64,000 bases of DNA from Pseudomonas protegens CHA0 (GTDB taxonomy: Bacteria > Pseudomonadota > Gammaproteobacteria > Pseudomonadales > Pseudomonadaceae). The DNA lies in contig NC_021237.1 of NCBI RefSeq assembly GCF_000397205.1, positions 6,455,001-6,519,000 of the forward strand, written 5' to 3'. Under the pieces are notes generated by a model. That model made no database searches and was not told where the DNA came from. It was given only the letters and a program-made list of their open reading frames with translations. A program made the translations under genes and the position numbers. Below are positions 45,666 to 56,697 of the stretch, one piece after another; position 1 is the stretch's first letter, and every line of letters starts with the position of its first letter.

Positions 45666-46448
45666 TCAGAACAGGAAGCTGAGCCCCACGCAGAACAGTA
45701 GCGCGGCGAACATGCGTTTCAACAGGCGTGGCGACAGTTTGTGGGCCAGGCGCGCGCCGATGCGGGCGAACACCATGCTGGTCAGGGCAATACCCAACAG
45801 GGCCGGCAAATAAACGAAACCGAGACTATGGGCCGGGAGCAGCGGATCATGCCAGCCCAGAATCATGAAACTTAAGGCACTGGCCAGGGCAATGGGCAAA
45901 CCGCAGGCCGATGAGGTGGCCACCGCCTGCTGCATGGGCACGCTGCGCCAGGTGAGAAAAGGCACGGTGAGGGAGCCACCGCCGATGCCGAAGATCGCCG
46001 AGGCCCAGCCAATCACACCGCCGGCGGCCGTCAGGCCCAGCTTGCCGGGCACCTGGCGGCTGGCCTTGGGCTTGAGCTCCAGGGTCATCTGCAAGGCCAC
46101 CACGAGGGCAAACACACCGATGATTTTCTGCAGGTGCGGGCCGGAGATCGCCTCGGCGGTCAGTGCGCCGAAACCGGCACCCAGGAGGATACCCACGGTC
46201 ATCCAGGCGAAGATCGGCCAGCGCACAGCGCCACGCCGATGGTGCTCGCGCACCGCATTGACCGAGGTAAAGATGATGCTGGCCAGGGAGGTGCCGACCG
46301 CCAGGTGGGTCAGCACCGAGACATCGAAGCCTTGCAGGGTGAAGCTGAACACCAGCACCGGGACTATGATGATCCCGCCGCCCACGCCGAACAGCCCGGC
46401 CAGCACGCCCGCACAGGCGCCCAGCAGCAGATAGAGCAGAAATTCCAT
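45666..46448 (-). CDS. TSUP-family (TauE/SafE) membrane transporter
   Basis: 260 aa from the ATG at 46448 (MEFLLYLLLGACAG), which has a GGA upstream; the alternative ATG at 46475 has no ribosome site. About eight hydrophobic segments and two repeats of the family motif are seen: GLFGVGGGIIIVPVL and AIFGIGGGSLTVPFL. Family members export or import sulfite, sulfonates or organosulfur anions. The substrate cannot be read from the sequence. It is divergent from the NRDE gene. Confidence 0.88.
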   Translation of the reverse strand: MEFLLYLLLGACAGVLAGLFGVGGGIIIVPVLVFSFTLQGFDVSVLTHLAVGTSLASIIFTSVNAVREHHRRGAVRWPIFAWMTVGILLGAGFGALTAEAISGPHLQKIIGVFALVVALQMTLELKPKASRQVPGKLGLTAAGGVIGWASAIFGIGGGSLTVPFLTWRSVPMQQAVATSSACGLPIALASALSFMILGWHDPLLPAHSLGFVYLPALLGIALTSMVFARIGARLAHKLSPRLLKRMFAALLFCVGLSFLF

Positions 46449-46570
46449 GGGAGCATCCGAAAAATAGATCGGCATGGTAACGGAAGCGCCGCCCCGGACT
46501 CCACTGGATGGCGATGGATACCCGCCGGATCTGTGCGTAAAGTGGGCAAAACACACAGGGGGCCACCTTA

Positions 46571-47317
46571 ATGTGCTTGATCGTTTTCGCCTGGCGGCCG
46601 GGTCATGCTCAGCCACTGATCGTCGCGGCCAACCGTGATGAATTCTACGCGCGGCCGAGCCTGCCCCTGGGGCAGTGGCCGGAACTGCCGCAGATCCACG
46701 CCGGTCGCGACCTGGAAGCCGGCGGCACCTGGCTCGGGGTCGGCGCCGAGGGCCGCTTTGCCGCCCTGACCAATATCCGCAACCCGCACCAGCCTCCGGC
46801 GCGGCGCTCGCGGGGTGAACTGGTGGCGCGCTTTCTCGCCGGCGACGTGCCCCTGGATGATTATTTGCGCGATGTAGTCGGGCGCTCGGTGGAGTACGCC
46901 GGGTTCAACCTGCTGCTGGGCAATGCCGAGCAACTGTGGCACTACAACGCTCGGGACCCGCAGCCGCAACAGCTGGAGCCTGGGGTCTACGGCCTTTCCA
47001 ATGCCGGGCTGGATACGCCCTGGCCCAAGCTGCTCAAGGCCAGGGCGGCATTGCAGGAGGTGTTGCATGATCCACAGCCCCAGGCACTGCTGGCGCTATT
47101 GAGCGACCCGCAGACAGCACCCTTCGCCGACCTGCCGGACACCGGCGTGGGCTTGGCCACCGAAAGCCTGCTGTCCAGCGTGTTCATCGCCAGCCCCAGC
47201 TACGGCACACGAGCCAGCACGGCCCTGATCGTCCACGCCGATGGCTCGCGGCATCTGCTGGAGCGCAGCTTTGGCCCCTATGGCGGGCATCTGGGAGAGG
47301 TCGAACTGAAGGTCTGA
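46571..47317 (+). CDS. NRDE (TANGO2-type) family protein
   Basis: 248 aa starting MCLIVFAWRPG, with the hallmark AANRDEFYARP at residues about 19-29 and GGTWLGVGAEGRFAALTN. The Cys at position 2 resembles an N-terminal nucleophile, but hydrolase activity is unproven. Human TANGO2 is linked to lipid and haem handling; the bacterial role is not established. REP DNA follows. Confidence 0.87.
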   Translation: MCLIVFAWRPGHAQPLIVAANRDEFYARPSLPLGQWPELPQIHAGRDLEAGGTWLGVGAEGRFAALTNIRNPHQPPARRSRGELVARFLAGDVPLDDYLRDVVGRSVEYAGFNLLLGNAEQLWHYNARDPQPQQLEPGVYGLSNAGLDTPWPKLLKARAALQEVLHDPQPQALLALLSDPQTAPFADLPDTGVGLATESLLSSVFIASPSYGTRASTALIVHADGSRHLLERSFGPYGGHLGEVELKV

Positions 47318-47325
47318 AGCGTTCC

Positions 47326-47380
47326 CCGGCACGCCGACTCCCACGAACGCTTCTGTGGGAGCCGGCTTGCCGGCGAAGAA
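47326..47380. repeat. REP unit downstream of the NRDE gene
   Basis: CTTCTGTGGGAGCCGGCTTG followed by CCGGCGAAGAA (47349-47379) forms one REP palindrome in the convergent gap to ptsP. Confidence 0.8.
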
Positions 47381-47390
47381 AACAACCCGG

Positions 47391-49670
47391 TTATAGGGTC
47401 TTGCTCGAAGCCGGATTGATCATCCGCGCCAGCCCGAGTTTCTTCAGCGCCAGTTGCAGCGAACTGTGGATAACTTGCGGGTTGTCGATGGTCATCATTT
47501 CCGCCAGCAGTTCCTTGGCCTTGGTCATGCTGACCTGACGCAGCATCCACTTCACCTTCGGCAGGTTGGTGGCGTTCATCGACAGGCTGTCGAAGCCCAT
47601 CGCCATCAACAGCACCGCCGCCGCCGGATCACCGGCCATCTCGCCGCAGATGCTCACTGGCTTGCCTTCGGCATGGGCATCACGCACCACGTTCTGCAGC
47701 GCTTGCAGCACTGCCGGGTGCAGGTAGTCGTAGAGATCGGCCACCCGTGGGTTGTTGCGGTCCACCGCCAGCAGGTACTGGGTCAGGTCGTTGGAGCCCA
47801 CCGAGAGGAAGTCCACCTGGCGCGCCAGTTCCTTGGTCTGGTACACCGCGGCAGGGATTTCGATCATCACCCCCACTGGCGGCATCGGTACGTCAGTGCC
47901 TTCATCGCGCACTTCGCCCCAGGCCCGGTGGATCAGGTGCAAGGCTTCTTCCAGCTCGTGGATGCCGGAAATCATCGGCAGCAGGATGCGCAAATTGTTC
48001 AGGCCTTCGCTGGCCTTGAGCATCGCCCGGGCCTGTACCAGGAAGATCTCCGGGTGGTCGAGGGTCACGCGGATCCCGCGCCAGCCAAGGAAGGGGTTGT
48101 CTTCCTTGATCGGGAAGTACGACAGCGACTTGTCGCCGCCGATGTCCAGGCTGCGCATGGTCACCGGTTGCGGGTGGAAGGCCGCCAGCTGTTCGCGATA
48201 GATCGCCAGCTGTTCCTTCTCGCTGGGGAAGCGCTGGTTGATCATGAACGGCACTTCGGTGCGATACAGGCCCACGCCTTCGGCCCCGCGCTTCTGCGCC
48301 CGGGCTACATCGGCCAGCAGGCCGGTGTTGACCCACAGCGGCATGCGATGGCCATCGGGGGTGATGCAGGGCAGGTCGCGCAGGGCATCCAGGCCCTGGG
48401 CCAGTTGCCGTTCTTCTTCCACCACATCGGCGAACTGCTTGCGCAGCACGTCGCTGGGGTTGGTGTAGACCTCGCCGTGGTAGCCGTCGACGATCATCTG
48501 GATGCCGTCGACCTTGGAGTACGGCAGGTCCACCAGGCCCATCACCGTCGGGATGCCCATGGCCCGGGCCAGGATCGCCACGTGGGAGTTGCCCGAACCC
48601 AGCACCGAGACCAGGCCCACCAGCTTGCCTTCCGGCACTTCGCCGAGCATGGCCGGGGTCAGTTCTTCACTGACCAGGATGGTGTTGTCGGGATAGACCA
48701 GGGTCTGCTGGCGCTCTTCCTGCAGGTAGGCCAGGAGCCGGCGGCCTAGGTCCTTGACGTCCGAGGCCCGCTCGCGCAGGTAGGCATCGTCCATCAGTTC
48801 AAAACGGTTGACGTGATCGGTGACCACCTGGCGCAACGCGCCCTGGGCCCATTGCCCGGTCTTGATCACGGCCTTCACTTCACTGCCCAGGGAGGCGTCG
48901 TCAAGCATCATCAGGTAGACGTCGAACAGCGCGCGCTCTTCAGGGCGCAATTGGGTGGCGAGCTTTTCCGACAGCGCGCGCATATCGGCCCGCACCCCTT
49001 CCAGGGCGCTCTTGAACAGGGCCAGTTCGGCATCGATGTCGGTGACGTGCTTGTCCGGCACCACATCCAGGTCGGCTGGCGGCAGCATCACCACCGCGCT
49101 GCCCACCGCCGCGCCGGGCGAGCCCGGTACGCCGACGAACTTGGCTTCCTGAATGCCCTTGCCCTGGCGACCCAGGCCACGGATCGAACCGGTGGCCTCG
49201 GCATGGGCGATAACCCCGGCCAGTTGGGCGCTCATGGTCACCAGAAAGGCTTCTTCGCCTTCGTCGAACTGGCGGCGCTCCTTTTGCTGGATAACCAGTA
49301 CGCCCACCACCCGGCGGTGGTGAATGATCGGCGCACCGAGGAACGAGGCGTAACGCTCCTCACCGGTTTCGGCGAAGTAGCGATAGCGCGGGTGGTCGGC
49401 GGCGTTTTCCAGGTTGAGGGGTTCTTCGCGAGTGCCCACCAGGCCTACCAGGCCTTCGTTGGGCGCCATGCTGACCTTGCCGATGGAGCGCTTGTTCAAG
49501 CCCTCGGTGGCCATCAGGACGAAACGGTTGGTTTCCGGGTCCAGCAGATAGACCGAGCAGACCTGGCTGCCCATGGCCTCTTTGACGCGCAATACAATAA
49601 TCCCCAACGCCGCCTTGAGATCCTTGGCGGAGTTAACTTCCTGGACGATCTTGCGCAGCGTATTGAGCAT
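47391..49670 (-). CDS. ptsP: PtsP, enzyme I-Ntr of the nitrogen phosphotransferase system
   Basis: 759 aa. An N-terminal GAF domain (residues about 15-155) precedes the enzyme I domains. The phospho-histidine is in GSGNSHVAILARAMGIPT, and the C-terminal PEP-binding domain has SLDIGGDKSLSYF and VSICGEMAGDP. It autophosphorylates on PEP and passes phosphate to NPr and PtsN, linking nitrogen and carbon status to K+ transport and PHB or virulence control in pseudomonads. It is followed on the same strand from rppH after 22 bp, the conserved rppH-ptsP operon. Confidence 0.95.
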   Translation of the reverse strand: MLNTLRKIVQEVNSAKDLKAALGIIVLRVKEAMGSQVCSVYLLDPETNRFVLMATEGLNKRSIGKVSMAPNEGLVGLVGTREEPLNLENAADHPRYRYFAETGEERYASFLGAPIIHHRRVVGVLVIQQKERRQFDEGEEAFLVTMSAQLAGVIAHAEATGSIRGLGRQGKGIQEAKFVGVPGSPGAAVGSAVVMLPPADLDVVPDKHVTDIDAELALFKSALEGVRADMRALSEKLATQLRPEERALFDVYLMMLDDASLGSEVKAVIKTGQWAQGALRQVVTDHVNRFELMDDAYLRERASDVKDLGRRLLAYLQEERQQTLVYPDNTILVSEELTPAMLGEVPEGKLVGLVSVLGSGNSHVAILARAMGIPTVMGLVDLPYSKVDGIQMIVDGYHGEVYTNPSDVLRKQFADVVEEERQLAQGLDALRDLPCITPDGHRMPLWVNTGLLADVARAQKRGAEGVGLYRTEVPFMINQRFPSEKEQLAIYREQLAAFHPQPVTMRSLDIGGDKSLSYFPIKEDNPFLGWRGIRVTLDHPEIFLVQARAMLKASEGLNNLRILLPMISGIHELEEALHLIHRAWGEVRDEGTDVPMPPVGVMIEIPAAVYQTKELARQVDFLSVGSNDLTQYLLAVDRNNPRVADLYDYLHPAVLQALQNVVRDAHAEGKPVSICGEMAGDPAAAVLLMAMGFDSLSMNATNLPKVKWMLRQVSMTKAKELLAEMMTIDNPQVIHSSLQLALKKLGLARMINPASSKTL

Positions 49671-49692
49671 GGCTCGGGGTCGAACTCCGTCG

Positions 49693-50172
49693 TCAGTCGC
49701 GCACTAGCAGGCGCGGGGCAAGCTCTTTGAGAGCGCGGCGATACACTTCGCGCTTGAATGTCACCACCTGGCCCAACGGATACCAATAACTGACCCAGCG
49801 CCAGCCATCGAACTCCGGTTTACCGGTCAAATCCATCCGCACCCGCTGCTCGTTGGAGATCAGGCGCAGGAGAAACCATTTCTGCTTCTGGCCAATGCAC
49901 AGCGGTTGGCTGTGGGTCCGGACCAGACGCTGCGGCAAACGATAGCGCAACCAGCCCCGGGTGCAGGCGAGAATTTGCACATCTTCGCGCTCCAGCCCCA
50001 CTTCTTCGTTCAGCTCGCGATACAAGGCGTCTTCCGGCGTCTCATCGGGGTTGATTCCCCCTTGAGGAAACTGCCAGGCATCTTGATTGATACGGCGAGC
50101 CCATAGCACCTGTCCGGCATCATTGGTCAGAATGATCCCGACATTGGGGCGGAAACCATCGGGGTCGATCAC
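49693..50172 (-). CDS. rppH: RNA pyrophosphohydrolase RppH
   Basis: 159 aa from a GTG at 50172 ([18 protein letters not shown]), the start that matches the family. The Nudix box is [23 protein letters not shown]. It removes 5'-pyrophosphate from mRNA to start 5'-dependent decay. It is divergent from the HAD gene and upstream of ptsP. Confidence 0.95.
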   Translation of the reverse strand: MIDPDGFRPNVGIILTNDAGQVLWARRINQDAWQFPQGGINPDETPEDALYRELNEEVGLEREDVQILACTRGWLRYRLPQRLVRTHSQPLCIGQKQKWFLLRLISNEQRVRMDLTGKPEFDGWRWVSYWYPLGQVVTFKREVYRRALKELAPRLLVRD

Positions 50173-50316
50173 GGCTACAACCTCGCAAACGCATGTCGCC
50201 GCATTGTTCCACAAAGCTTGGGAATGCAGCAACGAGGCTGCTTAGCTTATGTGCACTCTTGTGAAAAGACCGTATTCTGGGCACCTTTTTCCGCGACTTT
50301 TCAGCGAGTAACTGCA

Positions 50317-50973
50317 ATGCGCCTGGCTTTATTCGACTTGGACAACACGCTTTTGGGCGGCGACAGCGACCACGCCTGGGGCGACTATCTGTGCGAGCGG
50401 GGCTTCCTCGACGCCGTCGCCTACAAGACCCGCAACGACGAGTTCTATCAGGATTACCTGGCCGGCAAGCTCGACAATGCCGCCTACTTGAACTTCTGCC
50501 TGGAAATCCTCGGCCGCACCGACATGGCCGTGCTCGAAGAGTGGCACCGCGACTTCATGCGCGACTGCATCGAGCCGATCCTCCTGCCCAAGGCCCAGGC
50601 CCTGCTGGACAAGCATCGCGCTGCCGGCGACAAGCTGGTGATCATCACCGCGACCAACCGTTTCGTGACCGCGCCGATCGCCGAACGCCTGGGCGTGGAA
50701 ACCCTGATCGCCACCGAATGCGAAATGCAGGATGGCCGCTACACCGGGCGCAGTACCGATGTGCCGTGCTTCCGTGAAGGCAAGGTCACCCGCCTCAACC
50801 GCTGGCTGGAAGAGACCGGCCACAGCCTGGAAGACAGCTACTTCTACAGCGATTCGATGAACGACCTGCCCCTGCTGGAGCAAGTGACCACCGCCGTGGC
50901 CGTTGACCCGGATCCGAACCTGCGGGCCGAGGCCGAGAAACGTGGCTGGCAGATCATCAGCCTGCGCGACTAG
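50317..50973 (+). CDS. HAD-superfamily subclass IB phosphatase
   Basis: 218 aa from the ATG at 50317. Motif I is [17 protein letters not shown], motif II ITATNRF, and motif [15 protein letters not shown]. The cap is short, like phosphoserine phosphatase relatives. The orthologous Pseudomonas locus beside rppH has been discussed as a histidinol-phosphate phosphatase, which I recall but cannot verify here, so no symbol is given. It starts a short distance from rppH and is divergent. Confidence 0.85.
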   Translation: MRLALFDLDNTLLGGDSDHAWGDYLCERGFLDAVAYKTRNDEFYQDYLAGKLDNAAYLNFCLEILGRTDMAVLEEWHRDFMRDCIEPILLPKAQALLDKHRAAGDKLVIITATNRFVTAPIAERLGVETLIATECEMQDGRYTGRSTDVPCFREGKVTRLNRWLEETGHSLEDSYFYSDSMNDLPLLEQVTTAVAVDPDPNLRAEAEKRGWQIISLRD

Positions 50974-50977
50974 ACAG

Positions 50978-51020
50978 CTCGCCGGCGAGCCGGCTGTAGG
51001 CGCTGGCTTGCCAGCGAAAA
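50978..51020. repeat. REP units after the HAD gene
   Basis: GCTCGCCGGCGAGCCGGC and CTGTAGGCGCTGGCTTGCCA-GCGAAA are adjacent REP-like palindromes in the convergent gap. Confidence 0.7.
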
Positions 51021-51023
51021 AAC

Positions 51024-51491
51024 CTACGCCGGCTTGGCCACCATCAGATAGAAAATCGCCATGAAGGCCAGGAACGCCGGCCAGCCCAGGGCGAACCACC
51101 AGCGCATATAAAGGGTTGCCCGCAGCGGCATCGGCGTCCCGTCCTGCAGGGCCTGCTCGGCCATCTTGTGCACTCGGATCTGCAACCAGACCACCGGCAG
51201 CCAGCACAGCCCCGCCACCACATACAGGCCCAGGCTCCACATCAGCCACGCCTGCTGCAGCGACCAGCCTGCCAGGTGCACCAGCCCCAGCCCGCTCAAC
51301 GGCTGGAATACCGCCGTGGTGGCGGTAAAGGCCCAGTCGGCGAACACCAGGTGCTTGAAGGTCACGGCAATCACTTCCACCCGGCCACTGCGCCAGGCCC
51401 GCAGGGCGTAATAGGCCGACCCCGCGCCGAGGCCGAACAGCACGGTGGAGGACAGGATATGCAGGGTTTTCAACAGCAGGTAAGCGCTCAT
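51024..51491 (-). CDS. DUF2269-family membrane protein (copy 2)
   Basis: 155 aa from the ATG at 51491 (MSAYLLLKTLHILSSTVLFG). Four hydrophobic segments are visible, and the conserved LKTLHIL start and histidines are shared with the smaller paralogue at 52760. No catalytic motif is recognised. The ATGA overlap with the SDR/DoxX gene shows translational coupling in a three-gene operon. Confidence 0.78.
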   Translation of the reverse strand: MSAYLLLKTLHILSSTVLFGLGAGSAYYALRAWRSGRVEVIAVTFKHLVFADWAFTATTAVFQPLSGLGLVHLAGWSLQQAWLMWSLGLYVVAGLCWLPVVWLQIRVHKMAEQALQDGTPMPLRATLYMRWWFALGWPAFLAFMAIFYLMVAKPA

Positions 51492-52744
51492 TGGCGGGGT
51501 TCGGTCCACAGCAGCCATAGGGTCGCCACCATCAGCACCAGGTTCTTGGCGACGGCGGCATAAGGGTCAAACCAGAAGTGCGGCAGGATCAGGCTGATGA
51601 TCAGGGTGTAGCCGAGCATCAGCCCCAACTGCGCCTGCAAGGCCCGCCGGCGCCAGCGCCGCAGCAGCAGGCCGACACCCAGCAGCGCATCACAGAGTGA
51701 ACCGCCGATCACCGCCAGGGCCGCCCAGACGCCCTGCACGCCAGCCTCGGCCATGATCCGCAGGCCCCAGTCGTAACCCGGGCCAATGCACACCAGCGCG
51801 GTACCCAGCCAGATCAGCACCATCACTGCCAGCAACAGGGGGCGCAGGGCCAGTTGGGTGCTTTGCGCCGCCTGCGGCCAGTCCTGCAAGCGGGCCGCCA
51901 GCGGCGCCGCGTGATACCCGCAGACCGAGGCCAGCACCTGCGGATCCGCCAGGTTGTCGTGGCGGGCCATGGCCAGGCTCTGCCGGTTCAAGGCTCGCCA
52001 GCCCAGGCGATCGCCAGCAGCGGCCACCAGCCGCAGCAAGACCGCTGGCAGCTTGAAGTAGCGCGCCGGGCCCCAGCCCTGGGCCGACCGCAGGTGATCG
52101 AGCAGTTGCGCCATGGTCATGCGTTCCGGGCCGACCAGGGGCAGAACCATGGATTCCTGCGGCCACTGCCTGAGCAGCGCCAGCACCGCGGCGCTCAAGT
52201 CCTCTATATGCAAGGGCTGCATCTGCGCCTTGGCGGATAGCAAGGGAATCAGCGGCCAGGGCGACAGCCTCGTCAGCCAGCCACTGCTGGCACCGCCAGC
52301 GCCGAGCACCAGCGAGGGCCGCAGCACCACCGCCGGTACCCCCAACTGCAGCAGGTAATCATCCGCCGCCGCCTTGCTGGCAAGGAACGGCACCTGGGGC
52401 AGGATCCCGGCCCCCAATGCGGAAATCTGCAGTACCCGCACGCCCCGGGCCGCCGCCAGATCGAACAGCGCGCGGGTACCCAGGTCCTGGGTCAGGCTCA
52501 ACGCCCGCGCATCAGTGCTCAACAGCCCCGCGGCGTTGATCAGCAGGTCGGTGTCGGCAGGCAGGGCAAAGGGCTGGGGCTCGCGGCCCAGGCGATCGAG
52601 ATCCAGCTGGCGCCACTCCACCCCAGGCAACCCCTGGGGCTGCGGGCGACGGCTGGTGGCAATCAACTGATGGCCGGCAGCGTGCAATGCCGCCAGCAGA
52701 TGACGGCCGACAAACCCTGTGGCCCCCACCAGAACGACCTTCAT
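51488..52744 (-). CDS. NAD(P)-binding SDR-type protein fused to a DoxX-like membrane domain
   Basis: 418 aa. Residues 1-about 290 are an atypical extended SDR/NmrA-like fold: VVLVGATGFVGRHLLAALHA (dinucleotide motif) and INAAGLLS. The canonical YxxxK is not obvious (ASKAAADDYLL). Residues about 300-415 hold four transmembrane helices of DoxX/DUF4166-like type (RPLLLAVMVLIWLG ...). It sits between two DUF2269 proteins, so a membrane redox complex is plausible but unproven. Confidence 0.75.
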   Translation of the reverse strand: MKVVLVGATGFVGRHLLAALHAAGHQLIATSRRPQPQGLPGVEWRQLDLDRLGREPQPFALPADTDLLINAAGLLSTDARALSLTQDLGTRALFDLAAARGVRVLQISALGAGILPQVPFLASKAAADDYLLQLGVPAVVLRPSLVLGAGGASSGWLTRLSPWPLIPLLSAKAQMQPLHIEDLSAAVLALLRQWPQESMVLPLVGPERMTMAQLLDHLRSAQGWGPARYFKLPAVLLRLVAAAGDRLGWRALNRQSLAMARHDNLADPQVLASVCGYHAAPLAARLQDWPQAAQSTQLALRPLLLAVMVLIWLGTALVCIGPGYDWGLRIMAEAGVQGVWAALAVIGGSLCDALLGVGLLLRRWRRRALQAQLGLMLGYTLIISLILPHFWFDPYAAVAKNLVLMVATLWLLWTEPRQ

Positions 52745-52759
52745 GGCAATCCTTGAGAG

Positions 52760-53188
52760 TTAGACCGGCTTGGCGCCCATAAGACCGGCAATGGTCACGA
52801 AACATGCGGCGCTGAACACCGCCAGCACCAGGGTGAACGCCAGGCCGCTGGCAACCTTGGCCACCCGCAGGCGGTTGAGGCGCACCATCAGCCACAGCCA
52901 GGCCAGGGCCCCCAGGGTGTAGAGCACACTGGAACCCAGGACCCAGGTCTGCCCTAGCGGCCAACCCACCAGATGCACCAGCCACCAACCGCTGAACGGC
53001 AATGTCAGCATGCCCAGCGCCAGCAACAGCCAGCCGAACAGGCCCGGACGGTGCAGCACCCGGCTATAAACCGTGGCATCCCCCTGGCGGCGCAGGCGCC
53101 AGACCCAGATCGCCAGCCCCAGCGCACTGCCCAATAGCAGCACGGTGGCCAGTACATGAAGCGTCTTCAGCGTGGTCAGTGTTTCCAT
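52760..53188 (-). CDS. DUF2269-family membrane protein (copy 1)
   Basis: 142 aa with four hydrophobic helices (METLTTLKTLHVLATVLLLG ...). It is a paralogue of the 51024 product, sharing the LKTLHVL/LKTLHIL start, the GLF/ADW helix and a WLVHLVGW/LVHLAGW motif. It is the first gene of the operon, 15 bp before the SDR/DoxX gene. Confidence 0.78.
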   Translation of the reverse strand: METLTTLKTLHVLATVLLLGSALGLAIWVWRLRRQGDATVYSRVLHRPGLFGWLLLALGMLTLPFSGWWLVHLVGWPLGQTWVLGSSVLYTLGALAWLWLMVRLNRLRVAKVASGLAFTLVLAVFSAACFVTIAGLMGAKPV

Positions 53189-53228
53189 GTTTTCGCTTCC
53201 TTAAGGCTCCGATCCTCAGCGTAGTCGT

Positions 53229-54743
<1,515 letters not shown>

Positions 54744-54877
54744 CGGAAAGCATCACTGAGCGGGTTGGGCAGGGCCAGGGAGTCTAACCCAGCGTTTGCC
54801 CGGGCGACCACACGAATACAGAGGTTTTAGCCGCCCCCTCGCCTTCTCTGAAGCCCGGCCGATTAGCCAAACGGGCA

Positions 54878-54906
54878 ATGACCTGATCTGCTGCGGCGCC
54901 TATAAT
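54878..54906 (+). promoter_or_regulatory. rpiA: rpiA promoter
   Basis: -35 ATGACC (54878-54883), 17-bp spacer, perfect -10 TATAAT (54901-54906), then a GCCGGCC discriminator. Transcription would start about 30 bp before the rpiA ATG at 54946. Confidence 0.65.
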
Positions 54907-54945
54907 GCCGGCCTTTGTGCCCCCCTTGCCCGCTTCGGAGCCCGC

Positions 54946-55617
54946 ATGACCCAGGATCAACTCAAACAGGCCGTTGCCCAGGCCGCCGTCGACCTTATCC
55001 TCCCGAAACTCGATGACAAGAGCATCGTCGGGGTCGGCACCGGCTCCACCGCCAACTGCTTCATCGACGCCCTGGCCCTGCACAAGGGCGCCTTCGACGG
55101 CGCCGTGGCCAGCTCCGAAGCCACCGCCGCGCGCCTCAAGGGCCACGGGATTGCGGTCTACGAGCTCAACACCGTGAGCGACCTGGAGTTCTACATCGAC
55201 GGCGCCGACGAAAGCGACGAGCACCTGAACCTGATCAAGGGCGGCGGCGCCGCCCTGACTCGGGAAAAGATCGTCGCCGCCGTGGCCAAGACGTTTATCT
55301 GCATCGCCGACGCCAGCAAGCTGGTGCCGGTGCTGGGCAACTTCCCGCTGCCCGTGGAAGTGATCCCCATGGCCCGCAGCCACGTGGCCCGTGAACTGGT
55401 GAAACTGGGCGGCGACCCGGTGTACCGCGAAGGCGTGATCACCGACAACGGCAACATCATCCTCGATGTGCACAACATGCAGATCACCAATCCGGTGGAA
55501 CTGGAAAGCCAGATCAATGCCATTGTCGGCGTGGTCACCAATGGCCTGTTCGCTGCACGCCCCGCTGATGTGCTGCTGCTGGGTACCGCCGAAGGGGTGA
55601 AGACCCTCAAGGCCTGA
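54946..55617 (+). CDS. rpiA: Ribose-5-phosphate isomerase A
   Basis: 223 aa from the ATG at 54946 with CGGAG upstream. Motifs [37 protein letters not shown] (catalytic Asp/Glu) and [11 protein letters not shown] (Lys) are intact. It interconverts ribose-5-phosphate and ribulose-5-phosphate in the pentose phosphate pathway. REP units follow. Confidence 0.97.
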   Translation: MTQDQLKQAVAQAAVDLILPKLDDKSIVGVGTGSTANCFIDALALHKGAFDGAVASSEATAARLKGHGIAVYELNTVSDLEFYIDGADESDEHLNLIKGGGAALTREKIVAAVAKTFICIADASKLVPVLGNFPLPVEVIPMARSHVARELVKLGGDPVYREGVITDNGNIILDVHNMQITNPVELESQINAIVGVVTNGLFAARPADVLLLGTAEGVKTLKA

Positions 55618-55629
55618 GCCTGCCCTGCA

Positions 55630-55700
55630 GATAGGAGCCGGCTGGCGGGCGAAGGCGGTTTTGAAGGCCTCTTCGCTGGCAAGCTGGCTCCTACATCGGT
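55630..55700. repeat. REP units between rpiA and the SdiA-regulated gene
   Basis: ATAGGAGCCGGCTGGCGGGC-GAAGGC (from 55631) and the inverted CTCTTCGCTGGCAAGCTGGC-TCCTACAT (ending 55696) form a REPIN-like pair in the convergent gap. The second unit overlaps the end of the convergent gene. Confidence 0.8.
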
Positions 55701-56596
55701 TTCTTGAAGACGTAGAACAGGTTCGGTTCGCTCACCAGGTACAGGGTGCCGGCGTCATCCATGGCCATCCCTTCCGCCTGAGGCACCGCCTTGCTCAGAC
55801 CCTGACGCCACTTGCCCAGGGCCAGGGTACTCAGCGGGCGCCCCTCGACATCCAGCTCCACCACCAGCCGTGACTCGTCCGACAGTGCCAGCAGGTGGCC
55901 ACTGCGCTCGTCGTATTGCAGGCTGGATAGATCACGCACGAACAGGCCGGCATCGCGCTTGGGGTTGTTCACCACATGCATCCCGTAGGACTGTTCCGGA
56001 TCTTGATGGGGGAAGCCCTGCACTTCATAGATCAGCATCGGGTCGCGCTCCTTGGCGACGAACAGGCGCTTGCCCTGGGAGTCGTAGGCCAGCCCCTCGA
56101 AGCCTTTGTTGCCGGCAAGGTGCACGCCCAGGGTGATCTGCTCGGCTTCTGCCGCATCCACCGCCGTGGTTTCATCGTCCAGCTGGATCTTGATCAGCCG
56201 GTGCTGGCGCTCGTCACTGATCACATAGGTATTGGCACTGATGAACTCCACCGCTTCCGGATCGCCAAAGCCCACCAGAGCGATGCGGCGCAGGATCTGC
56301 CCGTCCAGGGATAGCTCGATCAGTTCGGAATTCTTGTTGGTCACGGTGAACAGGCTGTTGCGCAGCGGATCGTAGGTCAGCGCCGAGACCTCATCCAGAC
56401 CCTCGATGGGCTGCGCCTCCAGCACGACACGATAATCGCCCAACCCCAGGGATTGGGGGGCCGCCACCTGCCAGTAGGATTGCCAGTCGAACCAGGCGCG
56501 CTGCCACAACCTGTGGTTATGGACAAACACCGCCAGCAGCACGGCCATCAGGCAGAGGATCAGGTAAAGGGGTTGCAGGCGGGTGAGGCGATACAT
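55691..56596 (-). CDS. SdiA-regulated (YjiK-like) periplasmic beta-propeller protein 1
   Basis: 301 aa from the ATG at 56596. One N-terminal transmembrane segment (about residues 8-28) anchors a periplasmic beta-rich domain with recurring strands (EVSALTYDPLRNSLFTVTNK, GFEGLAYDSQGKRLFVAKE, YVISDERQHRLIKIQL). The family is named after E. coli YjiK and is of unknown function, resembling esterase-like phytase propellers. It is a tandem paralogue of the next gene upstream. It probably forms an operon with it (101-bp gap). Confidence 0.82.
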   Translation of the reverse strand: MYRLTRLQPLYLILCLMAVLLAVFVHNHRLWQRAWFDWQSYWQVAAPQSLGLGDYRVVLEAQPIEGLDEVSALTYDPLRNSLFTVTNKNSELIELSLDGQILRRIALVGFGDPEAVEFISANTYVISDERQHRLIKIQLDDETTAVDAAEAEQITLGVHLAGNKGFEGLAYDSQGKRLFVAKERDPMLIYEVQGFPHQDPEQSYGMHVVNNPKRDAGLFVRDLSSLQYDERSGHLLALSDESRLVVELDVEGRPLSTLALGKWRQGLSKAVPQAEGMAMDDAGTLYLVSEPNLFYVFKKPM

Positions 56597-56697
56597 GGCG
56601 GGCAGGCTCGAAATCAGGACAGGCTGATGAAATATCACAGCCGCCTGAATTCAAGCTTAATGCCCTGAATGGCCCGGCTCGGGTGCCAGGCCGGGGC

